NCBI RefSeq assembly: GCF_000972845.2
Contig: NC_040018.1
Location: 9,086,140 to 9,150,139, forward strand
Length of the DNA stretch: 64,000 bases
Source of the DNA: Larimichthys crocea
Lineage: Eukaryota; Chordata; Actinopteri; Sciaenidae
Reading direction: 5' to 3'
This document shows, in pieces, positions 25,386-38,644 of this stretch. Position 1 is the first letter of the stretch. Each line of letters opens with the position of its first letter. Position numbers and translations under genes: made by a program. The notes beneath the pieces were generated by a model. The model was given only the letters and a program-made list of their open reading frames with translations, was not told where the DNA came from and did not search any database.

Positions 25386-28262
25386 TCCAAACACGCGCGT
25401 GCTGACCCTCCCACACACACTTGTAATTACACACAGACCCACACACACACAGACATTAATTGATCCCGCTGCAGCAAAAGCCGGCAGAAAGGCTAGACAT
25501 GTGAAAGCCACCCTGTGGCCTCTACACACACACAAATAAATAGGCTACTCATATTACAGAGTTCCACACTTCAATTAGGGAGCAACTACAAAGGCTGCCG
25601 GACTTAAGCGTGGCAGAAGACCTTCACTGAAGAGTAGGAGGTATGGAAGACAGAGGCTCTAAACATATTAACATCCAATTTCTTCTAATGATGTGGCTTT
25701 TTAATGAAGTGCCTCGGGCAACTCTTTCCAGAAACAGGTTTTTCATGTGGTCTTTATTAAGTCTTTAAAACCCTACTCATGTTTAAATAAATACATGAAT
25801 AAATAAAAATCCAGACAGGTGATGTAACGACAAGGTCTTAAGTTATTTTGAACCCTAGAGCCATTTTCTCCTTAGCTGAAATTATTTGGATGGATGAGAA
25901 TCCATGATACAGACCGAGACTTGAGTAGGTTGAGAAGGTATTCAGAGTTTTCAGAGCAACCATGGGGCAATTTTTTTCGCTGTGGAATATGAATATATGC
26001 ACCAGATATTGGCAGTGAAAGCAATGATGCTCTATTCCCTCTGATGCTTATTTTACCCCTTACTAAAGCTTTGTGTTATTTGCCTCTCAAAATTTACGAT
26101 CATTCAGAGAAAAGACTGCTGTCATGTGTCTTTCTTGATAAATTAACAATTTGCTGTGTAATGCAACCCAGCAGGAACACTTGCCTTAATCTGGACATTC
26201 TTACTTTCAAGGAAACCAAAAGAAGAACAAAGAGAAAACAAAAGAAGCAGTGAACACTCTCCACCCTGGTTAGCTCTAATTTTCAACTGTCTCTTCCAGC
26301 ATGATACATCATAACTGTGACTTAAAGGCAGACTTTAAAACCCCCCAAAAATACAGCAATTTTTCTTTACAGGAAATATCTGATCACTGACAGCAATCGT
26401 TTTGAAATCTAGCCAACCTTGACTTAAGAGCGAGGTTTTCTGGCAAGGATTTAATCAACCAATCAAACGCAAAATAGTCCTCAGCTCATGCTATATTTGA
26501 GGCAACAACAGTGCCAAGTAGTATAAGAAGCAGGAAGTATTTAATAATGACAAAAGTGAAGCACTTGTCAAAAAGTTGTTTGCTATTGGATGGCAATATA
26601 ATAGATCATTCTTGTGTGTGTTAACAATTATTTGTGCATGAGGCTATGATACATTTAGTATTAATCAATGTATGATTTTTTTTTTTACATGGCAAGCCAA
26701 TGGCAGTGTTATCTTGTTATTCCAACTGTTGATTTTGTCTGATCTCATTCCTGACTGAGTTCTTTTCTTCTTCTCGTTGCCAATGCTGGCAAATACTGCC
26801 TGAATTATGCTGCTAACAGTGTAAGATATGAAAAAAAAAACAATCCATTAACACAATAATCGCACACACCTAGATAACAACATGTCACAGTTATTAATGG
26901 CGACATTTTCGGTTGTTTAATTTCCTTTTGATTGTTGAGTTCTGAGTTAGTATTTCCCACACTGAGGCTTATGTTGCAATTAACAATAGTACACCGGATA
27001 CAAATCAGTGTTTCCTGTATTTTATCTTGTTGGCCCTCCTATCAAGGTTTGTTTCTATAACACAAGATAGATTTAAGTTATTCAAATTCACATCACATTT
27101 CAGAGCCCAGCAGTTAGGACAAGGAGCATTGAATTGGATCTGACAAAGACTTCCACTGTGAAGAAGAAAAATAAAATGAAAAATTACTCAGCATTCAAAA
27201 AAGTTGACTTTCATACAGTCCTGCCTCCATTCACCTCTGCATTTCATTCCACACTTTAGGTATACGCATTCATGAATCCATAAACTCATGACAGGCTGTG
27301 ATATATTGAAATTAATCTTCCATTTTCTTAAGTCACTGAAGTATTATATAGGCACTCAGTCTGTAAACAAAGGAATGAAGCCTGCCTAGATTGGTTCTTA
27401 CCCAACACCCATTTTACAATATCTTTTATTAGCTATAAGCCATATTAGATTATACCAACCCGCTATTTTCTGCACTCTACTCTGTGTGCGGTTATTATAT
27501 GTTCTACCTCCTCAGCTAAATGCAATCATAGAAAGGACCAGCCTCACCTATTGAGGCACTCCAAGGATTAGAGATGTTATTTAATTAATGCTTAACACTT
27601 CAGATTGATACTGTGACTTCATTTTAAAATCGAATTTAAATGAGAGATGATGGGATGGGCACTATGAGGAGGAAAATTCAGGTGGGTAAAAAATGAACAA
27701 ATGACAAAAGAGACAAAAAAGCGTGGAGGGGCATGTAAAAATATGGATTTGGTATTAATAGCTGCAGGCACAACAACCTGACATCTTACTGCTTTACATT
27801 TATAATCGTGATATTTAAGTAATATGATGAAGGTCACTGCGAATCAAGCACAGTGCAGTTTGAACTACGCACTAATGCTGAAATATGTTGATTATGAACA
27901 CGGCTGATGATACTGGCGTTAAAATAGATAAACGGCGCACCATAACTCAACGACATAAGCATGGTATAAAAGGAGCAGAGGTGAAATTGTAAAACAGTCG
28001 AAATTCCATTAAAATGGCAAGCACGATGCTAAAAATCAAATTTATTGCTCAGAAATTAGAATTGATCTTGGCACAAATCGTTGCTGCCAACTACAATGAC
28101 TTATTCATACTGATTTTTTTGGAAAATGTTACTATGGAAATGGCCTAACACATTAACACTGGGAACCAAGATCAGAGGTATTTCTGTCCAGCTTTGTCTG
28201 TACGCTCATGGAAATGAATTAGTAATCAAGTCATTAGAATTTGCATAATTGTCTGTCACCGC

Positions 28263-28290
28263 ACAGACAGATAGATATATAGATAGATAG
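28263..28290. repeat. Short (GATA)n tract
   Basis: A few imperfect GATA/CAGA units. Simple repeat only. Confidence 0.8.
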
Positions 28291-30199
28291 TTAGACTGAT
28301 TAATCTGTGTTACTTGGTGCTGGTTTCTGTGTGCAGCAGGTGTGAAGACTCTGCTCCTGTCCAGCCAGCTCTTGGTGTTTGTGACCTGCTGTTGGGATGT
28401 CTGCTACTGTGGTGGCGACTGCTTACTGTTCTGGGAGTCATCTGTTTTCAGGTCTGTTAAGCATGAAGCACCGGTGTTATGTGATGAATAGTTCTCACAC
28501 ATTTCCCATCACTGATCAGTTTCAGCTTTGGGTGGTTTGGCTCTTGGCTTGTACTGTACCTTGTTCATGGGAAAACAAGGAGGCAGTTATGAATGTGGGG
28601 ACATAATTAAACTAACTATAAAACTATAATAACATTAAAGATATTGTGGGACAGTGGTGTAGAGAAAGTAGCGTGTGCTGATTGAGTTATTTGTAAAAGT
28701 GGAAGTAGATGTACGGTACTGTACCAACAGCAATTCACAGCTTATTCACACATCAAAACAATGGTTACGTATTACGATGTATTTTAAAGATGTCTGTGAT
28801 GAAAGTTTTATGCCCTGTGTAAAAGTGTTTGTATTCTTTCATGAGTTTGATATTCATAAATCTGGTAGAACTCTTGACAGAGGCAAATATATAGAGGCAA
28901 AGTCAGATATATTGTTGTTGTTATTGTTGTTCCTGAAGCCCTAGGATGAGCAATGAATCAGGTCCAGAAGATAACCATAAATGTTCAGCAGTGAAGGAGG
29001 GCCAGAGATGTGTAAAGATGTCGACAAATGTGTATTTAGGGTTGTATCTTTCCATGTTGAACAGGGTATCTATGATCTCCTCAGTGCTGATATTGAACTA
29101 TCAAATCAACTTGTTGTCTGTTGGGGACTTTTGGTCCAGAAGATCCCTCCTATCAATCCAAAATGAAGTTTATTATGACAGGCGTTATAGACAATGTACT
29201 GTCTTTTAGAACCTTGCTGTTTATTTTTCAGATGTTTAACATTCAGTATTGACAATATGATTAAAGCTGTGGTATTGCTCAAGCTGGTATTGTTTGTCAC
29301 CTCCCTTAATGTAGTTGAACAGACCAATACATCATGTGTGCCCCTTTTAATTCTTTAAACAGAACCTGTGCCCTTAGAACAAGCCACTTATCCCCTCTGT
29401 CTCTCTGGTGCATCTCCTTAGTCTGGCTGCTGTTCAAAGGCTGAAAGCCTCAGTTATGGACATCTTATTGTATTCTTTAGTACTCAGCTCCTGCCCTTGA
29501 ACATTACTGCACCAATTAAGCCATCTTACTGACTTGTTCATCTGCTTCTCTGTATTAGTTTCCAGCATTTCAAAGAGGGCACTGGCTAAGGTTTTACTTT
29601 GTGATCCTTAAACAAACAGGCTGCAATGACTTGCTTTCCTTGATGTAGGTTTAATCTTGTTCTTGATGCATGAAAGCAACGACTGCTCACTTTGTGCATT
29701 GGACTGGCTCCTTAAATTGCTGTGTAAATGAAGCATATCTTAATATGGACATTTGTGTTAAATGTGTGCATGAAATGTGGGCGTAATCTGTTTCCCCACT
29801 GTGATTGAAGGATACATAAATAGAAGTAGCTTTCTGATACTAAAATAGAACAGTGGTAGGTAGAATTCTGAGGTTTCAGGTAAGGATTATGTTATATTTT
29901 CCTTTAGTTCCGGACCTTGAGATATGTTGTTTTTCATACGTCTTGGGTTGGCAACATGACTGACAAACTGGAACGTTGTTCCATGATAATTGGTCCAAAT
30001 GTTCTAGTATAGTATATATCCTATTGACCTTTCCTCTGGTGCTAGCAATTTCTATTTATTTAATAACCTGGTACTTTCTAAATTTGCATGATGGCTTGGA
30101 TAGTTTGGGTTTTATTTGTTTCTGAGATTTCTGCTGCTGCAAATGTGTGTGAAGTGGAACAAATTTATTTCATCCTGCTCGTACCACTCAAATAAACCA

Positions 30200-30545
30200 T
30201 AACTCCCCATTACAGGTGATGGCATTAATTACTGCAGAGGAGAGCTGTGAGCAAGCAAACCGAAGAGTGATGCATGTTCAGTGGCCTGAAGAGACCACCT
30301 TCTCCAGAGCATTAATCTTAATAACTGATAATCTCCTGAACTTTTCATCTAGCAACATCAGCAGGTCAAAATTTTACTTCTGTCTGATACTGGTCAAAAA
30401 TGAATGACTTTCTCATCTTCTTCAGCTGTTTAGTGATGATTAACAAATATTAGCATGCTGATGTTGGCATTTAGGTCAAAGCACTGCTGTGCCTCAGTAC
30501 AGCCTCACTGAGATATTCCTGCGGCTGGTAACTCTTAGTCCAGTC
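30200..30545 (+). mobile_element. Teleost dispersed repeat, copy 2
   Basis: Same family as 19110-19520. Blocks include 'acttttcatctagcaacatc', 'agcaggtcaaaatttta', 'attagcatgctgatgttggc' and 'ctgtgcctcagtacagcctc'. This copy keeps more of the right half of the family. Confidence 0.8.
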
Positions 30546-31913
30546 AAACCTCAGCCCAAACCATAGCTAAAGTTTCAAAGGTATGCTGTTGTAGCAACAA
30601 AATACGGTAGTGCCTTGATTTAGCATAGCATCTTTACCCCGAAACCCCACCGGGAACGTCATTGCACGTGGTTGCACCGCTGTTTTAATCTGTCCTGAAA
30701 GACCAGACTTTCAGACATTTGCTTGTTCATATTTGGTCATTTTCCTTTTGGACAATGTTTAGAAGAACATTTATGTTCTTCTAAATATGCTTCTACATGT
30801 GTAAATATGCTACCTAGTTCATTTGTTTCGCTTTTGTCAGTTTTTACAACCGGCATTTTGCACGGGGTATTTTATTTTGAAAATCCAGATTCTCTATGCT
30901 TTTTCTGTGTCTGGCTTCTGCTAGCTCAAGGTACTCTGTGCAAATTGAACAGCTGAGTGGAGGCCCACTTCTGGGACGCTTCTGAACCAGACCATAGTTG
31001 AGTCGGTGTGGTTTGAAACATTGACTAGAACGGCCGCTTATCACTGCGGCAACTGCGGCACACATGCAACGCTGCGCGTCTGCACCTGGTGGAATTCAGG
31101 GGTTAGGCTGGCATCTTTATTTTAGTGCTACCCACAGCTATTCCACTTTGGAAAAGGCCAGAAAGTCTATTGATACTTTACCAGCTGTGTTTATTTTAAC
31201 ACCAGATGTGTACCGTTTATGCAAATTCAAAAAAATAAAGGAAATATGCTAACTACTTAAACATTGTAAATTGTAGGGGCATCCAAAGCCAAATGGAAAT
31301 GGAAATATGGTATTCTGAGGTATACTTCTACAATCTTTGATCATTAGGTGACTGCTCTTCAAACCATAAAAGGCTTACTTGGTCACTGAGCAGAGGATGG
31401 TACTTAAAATTAAAAGCAGCAATTTGACTTTTGAAAGGTGAGAAATTGAAATGGCCACTGACATACGCAGTTGCTCACATGTGCTATTAAATGATGAAAA
31501 AGCTTTTAAAGTTTCAGTTGAACACTGAATGATTGCATTTCAGAGCTGAATCAGGGGCACAAGACTGTATCCAACCATTTTCAAGCTCAGAGAATGTTGG
31601 CAGTCGCTCTGCTGGCCTCTGCAATGAGTTTGGATTTAGATGCAAAAATCTGCCAAACTGGTCTGTGTCACAAAAAAAGGAAGAAGGCACTGTTCTGCCT
31701 GAACAAATGATGCTGAATGAAGCTTTAGGAGTTTCTGGTAATGACAGATGGTGGAAGGAGTGAAGAGTTGATTTAATAAAACCACTCCATCATGTTTATC
31801 TTCTGGAAAACCAAACAGAGGAAGACAGGAGGGAAAAAGTATTACAAGATTTAAGAAAGAAGAAATAATACCACAAATAATGTCACAGGTGTGTATATAT
31901 AGGTACAATTTTA

Positions 31914-31948
31914 AATATATATATATATAAATATATAAAAATATTATA
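31914..31948. repeat. AT-rich tract with (AT)n
   Basis: About seven AT units extended by AAATATAT repeats. Low complexity. Confidence 0.85.
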
Positions 31949-34779
31949 TTATGTTTAACTTTCTCAAATGTCAGGACTTCTATCAATTCCTTTCATTACT
32001 TACACTCAACCAACATTTTTCATTTCAGATTTATACTTCAACTCCTCTCAGTGTTTGAGCTTCCACTGATAGTATACTCAGCTCTATTGAGCAGCACACA
32101 CACTTTAAACCCTTTTCAACATTTCCATTTAAACCACCATTTCAGTTCCTTTCAGGAATTCTGTTTTAACCACAATTCAGCTTCTTTCAGGGCTTCAATC
32201 TCAGGTACAACTTTATTTCCTTTAAAGCTTTTACTGTCACACAAAGACATTTCAGAAGTGCCAAAAGCTTAAGAAGACATCGAATTTGTTTCGTAAAGTT
32301 CCAACTGCAAATTTTCTACACCAAGAAAAACTGCATTTTTTTAAACACCTCCAAGTACCTCTTCAGCTAGACAAACTCTGCGCGACTGAGCTTTTGTTTA
32401 GCTCATTTACTCATGCCGAAGTAAAAGTAACAGCATTTTCCATTCCTCTCTGTGCTCACAGCAGATCATACAGTAAGTCTCTATCAGCCATTTAACCGGA
32501 GAACTGTGCCAGCAATTCCTCAGCACATTTGACAGTATGTGAAGCTGAGAATTGGGACTTCTACAAAACTGCAGTTGGCAAATCATTGGTGAAAGACATG
32601 GAGTTACCAATGTGAATGTGAGCTAAGGAAACTCAAATTGAATGTGTGTTTCTCCATGGGCTCTGCACCAACCATCAGAGGCGCAGAAAATGAAGCAAAT
32701 GAAAAGAGCAATTGGAAATGCCTGTGGAAGCTGAATAATTGCAGTGATGGCAGCCCTCAGACTTTTGACTTTTCTGATTCTGATTTCTTAATGAACCATT
32801 TACATAAAAAGACACAAAGAAATGAAAAAATAATATGAACAAGAATTATTGGGCACTGAAGAGAGTGAAAGGGAAAAGAAAAGCAAGTGGTTGAGTCGCA
32901 GTCGGGAGATGCAGTTTAGGGGTGAAACTGCTTGATAAAACCACAGAGGTGAAATCACAGAGTGTGTTATTTTGTGTTTTGATGGGAAAAGAAATGCAAT
33001 GAAATGAGCAACAGTGAGTGTGTACTTATTGTATATAGACCAAATAAATGCTATTTTTGCTCTTTGAAGGAACAAATGAATGCAGACTCTGTTTCATCTC
33101 AACAACCAAAAGACGTATAACATGTGCAGCTAACAGGCTTCTCCACCGCCATCTGTCTGGGTATAGAATAGTAATTTGGCAACCTAATACTCACAATAAG
33201 CACAATAATGTATTTTATGGGTGAATGTACAATGTGTCTCTGTGTGTGCTTGAGATCTCAGATAAGTGTATGCAGAAGCACTCCGTGTGTATTTTCATGA
33301 CTGGGGAGTCAGTTGGTTTCACTGTGAGCAGCAAAGATCTGTGTGAGATCAACAACTCACAGTCGTCTTGATTAAAGACTACTGTGACCAGCTGTTTGTC
33401 TTCATTAACCAAAATCCCATACCGACTAGAACACACACATGCACACGCGATCTGCACACGCCATTATCTTTGCAAATTGTGGTTGGAGAAAATGTTTTCT
33501 GCGTTTCCCCCGTGATGTACTTTGCATCAACTTTTCCTGTGTTTCCTGTGCACAGATGACAGCTCTGTTACAATAGCATGAATGATTCCCTTCCACACAT
33601 AAAAGTATGGACACATCTTTACACTTGGCATGAATAACAGGAAGTAATTGGAGACGACAAAAGGGGAGAAAAAAAGTAAAAAAAGAAAAAAAAAAAGAGT
33701 TGCTTGTCTGGCAGCTTGTGCTGGATTTCAAAACACTTCACATCATTGCAAAGGAATGCGTAAATGATTTGTAACACATCTCTGACTAAAGCTAAAAAGT
33801 GTCAAATGGCTGTGTATAAATACTGCAGCAATTTAGAACAAGTCTGACAAACACTATTTTTGATATTAGCGCAAGAAAAAATGACTCTCGCAATATGAAG
33901 GGTTTACTAATACTGCTGATCCCACTGAGAACAGCACAGTTGCATTGTTCAGCCATCAGTTTGTTATTTAGGTTCATCAGTCAATGCGATTGATTCTCAT
34001 CAGCTCACACGGTACGTGCAGCATGTTCCATCACCATACAAATGTAAATGAGTGGTAAAGACATCAAACATAGATTTTTTTGAGTATTGTTTGATCTTTT
34101 TTTTTTTTAAACTGATTTTCTTTCAATACCTCAATTTGAGGAAAAATTTCAATATTTCCTTCAATGACTTTTCTATCACTTAACAATAGAGGCCGATGTT
34201 ACATTTTTTTCTGAATACAAGCAGACACACAAGATCTCTGACAAATAAACCAGACCACAAATCTCATCAGCCATTCGATTCCAACTTAATAGTTTTTGAA
34301 AATGTGTTACACTGCACCAAACAAAGGTTTGATACCCAGCTCAGCCCAACATTTAACGGCGTGTTCAGGAGAAATACTGCCAAATACTGGACTTACATTC
34401 CACATATAGCAAGAATCCAGTGGAGCACCTGTCACTTTGTTGCTTGTATGTATTAGGACAGATCAATATATGCTCAATCACTTTGGAATTTGGAAGTCAT
34501 GTCAAAAAAGATGAACATGTGTATTTGCTACACAAAATGATGCAAAACACAAAAAAATAGTACTGAGCTTTTTAATGTAGCTAGTTTAAGTTGTCATCAA
34601 TAACCAAAACCTCGAATCTAAACCATTACATTGATATTTATGATTTTCTTTTGTTGCTTTTCACCCAGTATCCACAGTAAATCTAAAAATAGCTTCACCA
34701 ACAAAGACCCCCTGAATTTACAACCCTATGGAAGCTGTAAGATCCTGACCCACCCACCGTGCATCGTGAAATCCTTTCA

Positions 34780-34982
34780 TCTCTTTATCGTTTATTGTAA
34801 TTTATTGTCCTTTTATAATTGCTTTTATCACATCTCTCTTAATTTATGGCATTTAATCTGTTATGTTTTTCCTTTTTACTTTTGACATCACCTGTGTGGC
34901 CGTCTTCTGGGTCAGCTGCTCTGTAAAGCTCTTTGTAAACTTGTTTTTCCAAAGGTGCTATATAAATGACTGGATCGTGTTG
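34780..34982 (+). mobile_element. 3' end of a decayed LINE-type retrotransposon
   Basis: T-rich sequence leads to 'ctgctctgtaaagctctttg' and 'aaaggtgctatataaatgac', the pattern that closes many fish non-LTR retrotransposons. The coding part is not recognisable upstream. Confidence 0.6.
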
Positions 34983-35699
34983 ACTTTTACACATATAATC
35001 CATTTCTTTCTCATGTAGCTGTACTGTTTTTTTTTGTTCTTATCATCTTCCAACAGTTTTATTGCCATTTGATTTTTAGTTCCTGATGTGTTTTTAGGCG
35101 TTGTATCGAACTCAGTTTAAAAAGCTACAAATGCCACACATTACAAAAAAAAAGAAAAAAAGAATTGTGATTGCAATTTCTATTTTCTCTGTCTATGAGA
35201 TGGAGATGTTTGATGATTGAGCAGGAAAAAAAATGTTCGTTTGAGGGATGTCTGCAGCAACAGTCAGGGTTAATGACAATAGACAGTTAAGAAAATAATG
35301 CATGACGAACCAAATTAAGTAATTTAACTAATTAACCAAATGAACTATTTCATTAAATACTATGCGAAAAGAAATGACTAGTCAGTGGCTGTTTTAGAAA
35401 GGGAGGAAGAACCTTTGGGGAAAATGAGTGCAGGTGTTGGCACATTATTAAATGACTTGTGAAAATGAAGCTTTAAAGATATCAGAGGCTAGTTGTGTAT
35501 AAATACACACAAATAAAGTTGTATTATTTAGTTTGAAATGAAGAACATCTGTGCATTACAAAGAAATCCTGGAAAAAATAACGGAAAAGGAAAAGATTTA
35601 CTTGTGCACGCAGGGAAACTTGTTTTTGCTGCTCAGTGTGCGATGTGGCAGTGACTTTAATCATAACCACTGCATGTTTAATTAATGGGAAAATAGTTT

Positions 35700-35815
35700 A
35701 CTCTGTGTGGTGGCCCCCATATGGTAGGTGAGTCCCCACAATGTGATGGTGTGAACTGATCTATGTCCCCACAACATGAGTTATACAACCTCTCACACAC
35801 AGACACACACGTACT
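35700..35815. mobile_element. Probable teleost dispersed repeat fragment
   Basis: Contains 'taggtgagtccccacaatgt' and 'atgtccccacaacatgagt' before a decayed CA tract, a combination I know from fish repeats. Short and unclassified. Confidence 0.45.
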
Positions 35816-37539
35816 TCGAAGACTCATGTCACAATCTCTCTCTCTTGCTGTGTTAAACCGTGCCTCTACTCAAACTAAATCCCTGGAGTGGAAATAAGAG
35901 CGAGAAAGTAAGAGAGCAAGAGCAGGAGGTAGAGAAAGCGAGACAGGGAGACAGACAGAGAGAATGAGATGGGATTACAGGGATAATGTGAGCAGATGGA
36001 GGGAGGTCGAGGCTCCATCAGGACTCTCCACTCCAAACGGATTAAAAGACTTCAACCGAGCCACCGACAACTGAACCACAGCGTTTCTTGCACTTTGAGA
36101 CACCGAGCTGAGCCCAGCTTGCCCCCCCAGCGCCCACCTCTAAGCCCGGAAATGAAAACTTGACATCTTTCAGCGTGACGCAGTAAACAGTTAGGTCAGG
36201 GAAATGTATTTCAACCTGCTGTCCCTTTTCCTCTCTCCTGTCGAACACATAAAAGGTTAGGCTTTTGGGCTTTACTTTAAACCCATCCATTTAGGAATAA
36301 TTTACGCTGATCCCCCACTTTAAACTTTGTATTAACATGCATCCTGTTAGAGCAACACACTTCAGACCTAGATGCAACCAAGGCTCATTAAAGATTCTGT
36401 CCCCCAGAGCAACACTGATCAGAAAGGGATTTGGCCACATAAGCAACAACATGTGACGTGTATTAAATCTTCATATACACTAAGCCATTTTACACCTCAT
36501 AAATAACTCATACTTATTGTATCTAGTTGGATTTAGCTGATGGATTTAGCTGGATTACACATTAAAATGCTCTTCCTATGCACTCAACTCTCATTTCATA
36601 AAAAAATCAGAATAGGGCACCTGTCACTGCCTCTCATACATCGTATTTACATATTTTATAATTGACAATTTTGATTGTTCCTCTGCCACCAATATCCTGA
36701 CAATTCATTCTTGACAAGAAATGTTATTATTTGAGCTGTCTCCTGTGAGTTTGATTCCCATTCATTTATAGAAAAAAATATAATAATGCAGTCTGTCAGA
36801 AAAGATGAAACTAGTTTAACTTTTGACAGACTGCAGGGGAAAAAACTGTCATTTACTAACTCATTTCATTGGCTGGTGAAATTAAAAAGAGTTTTCGAGA
36901 AGTGCCTACAATAACGCAACTTGGGTGACCGTGGATGGCAAAAGTCCCAGCTGAGTGCCTCCTTGAACAGCAGCTGAACGTATGCGTTGAAGCTTTATAA
37001 AGGAACTCCCTGAGGATGCTGTAAAACTGCAAGTGTATGGCAAAAAGTAACATTTACGACTCAAAGTATGTGGTGTTTCCATCGATATTAATGTGGTGTG
37101 ATGGAAATGATTGTGACAAACATAGCATGCAGTTATTGGGAGTGTAAATTAGCATTGTGTGCCAAGAGCAGGCTCAGCGTCTTTTCTGCATCAGGATAGT
37201 TCACATTACAGAGACCAATAAGTCACATTGATTGGGTCAGTCCCCCAGTCAAATGCTGTTAACCGGTCTTAATGGAACAAGCAGTGAAACTACATTCTCC
37301 CAGTCAAGTTCTACAGACAGACAAACAAACAGCCAGACAGAACAGACAGAATTTCAAAGTCAATATTAGACTCTTTCTCTAGGATACATATTGTTTTTGC
37401 TCTCTGTATTCTGGTCTCTGATGCTCAGTGTCACAGTCAATTAGCCCAGTGTTTCATCCCTCCACATATGCATTTATTAATGTGAATGTGTCTGCATGTT
37501 AACTCCCTCTCTGTCTCTCTGCTCTCACTCTGCTTTATC

Positions 37540-37690
37540 CGCAGGTGATAATTAACCTGTTGGTACGGTGGCCGTTACGCGTCACGCTTCTCCCCTGACA
37601 TCCCAGCATCTGTTGCTGCTGGCAGCAGCAACAGACACATTTACGCTGCCCTAATTTATCTAAGCACATGAATCATCATCAACACTGATG
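37540..37690. promoter_or_regulatory. Candidate conserved element with a 12-bp hairpin
   Basis: Positions 37609-37620 and 37624-37635 are perfect inverted arms (tctgttgctgct and agcagcaacaga) around a GGC loop. Around them are GATAATTAACC, several CpG dinucleotides and CTAATTTATC, giving the texture of a regulatory element about 1 kb into intron 1. Too short to be a microRNA precursor as it stands. Confidence 0.3.
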
Positions 37691-38160
37691 AATGTCAGTC
37701 AGTTTAACCTCTATTGTAAACACGGGGCACTCTGACACTGCTTACAGCCAGACTCCCCAGAGCAAAGGCTGATCTTGTCTCAGAGTCAAAGAAGTACTGG
37801 ATCTGGTTAGTCCATGGATGGTAGGCCACTTGGGAATACTGGTGATGTAAACTGAGGTAACAAGGCACCCAGGATGGCAAAAAAGCAAAAGCATCTCAGG
37901 TTAGAACCCCACCGGTGCTGAATGGGGCTTTATGTGTGTGGCGTGGGGTTCCTTACCTCTCCCTCCATGAGCTTCCACCAAACACCAAAGTCAGCACAAT
38001 ATAATGTTCTAATATGTTCTTAGTTCTTCTCTTTATTATCATGAAAAGCATATAATGTAGCCTGTTCAGTGAATTCCAAACTATGGTCCTGGAACCATTA
38101 GAACCATAAGGGAAAAGTTCTAGAAAATTAGCTTTACATTAACATTAGACCAAACCTTTT

Positions 38161-38170
38161 TTTTTTTTTT
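38161..38170. repeat. Poly(T) tract
   Basis: A short T run near the 5' end of intron 1 on the gene strand (poly(A) there). Probably no function. Confidence 0.7.
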
Positions 38171-38511
38171 ATCCAATCTAGAAAGATGTTTTCAGTATTG
38201 GTCTCTCACTGTCTAACTATTAGAGCTCCACTTACAATGTGCAGTGTCAAGAAAAGAAGTGTTTCCCTGGGGCAATAGCATCAAAACTGATGAGAATCAA
38301 ATCCAGGCTCTTCCTAAAGCCACTCTCCCTCTCCGTGCGTATTTACGCACAAAGTACAATGTGAAAAATTCAAGCAAATGACACAAGAATATGAAATGAT
38401 AACAGAAGAGATCTTTTACTATTTAATATTTTGGACATATGTTGCCCAGAGTGTCTCGCAGAGAACACAAACGAGAAGTGCACTCTGAAACCGTCATATC
38501 CAGTCCCCCCC

Positions 38512-38514
<3 letters not shown>

Positions 38515-38563
<49 letters not shown>
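38515..38563. repeat. (TC)n microsatellite just inside intron 1
   Basis: About 24 uninterrupted TC units on the plus strand, followed by a short CA tract (38577-38588). On the gene strand this is (GA)n beginning about 78 bases downstream of the cadherin splice donor. It is pure and therefore likely length-polymorphic. Confidence 0.95.
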
Positions 38564-38566
<3 letters not shown>

Positions 38567-38635
38567 ACACACTCTATCACACACACACAGACGCACCTCA
38601 CAGTCGCTCGCTCACACATGCGTGCTCGGTCTTTC

Positions 38636-38644
38636 GCTCACCTC
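38636..38644 (-). other. Splice donor of the cadherin exon
   Basis: On the minus strand the exon ends GAG and the intron starts GTGAGC, a near-consensus U2 donor. The reading frame stays open for only 14 further codons past this point and loses cadherin character at once, which supports splicing here. The preceding residues VKVQDKR are where a cadherin repeat approaches its terminal calcium-binding strand, so the rest of EC3 must come from exon 2. Confidence 0.85.

Larger units (their letters stand above)
1..38640 (-). other. Presumed intron 1 of the cadherin gene; otherwise gene-free
   Basis: Both strands were read for coding exons. All long open stretches are low-complexity, repeat-derived or unsupported by splice sites or recognisable protein motifs. 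No further cadherin motif (DxNDN, LDRE) was recognised on the minus strand. Since the cadherin donor at 38641 needs an acceptor to its left on this map, the whole stretch is read as a long first intron, which is common for large cadherin genes. A small unrecognised exon cannot be excluded. Confidence 0.5.

Noticed and set aside
37609..37635. MicroRNA precursor at the 12-bp hairpin
   Set aside because: The stem does not extend beyond 12 pairs on either side, too short for a precursor.
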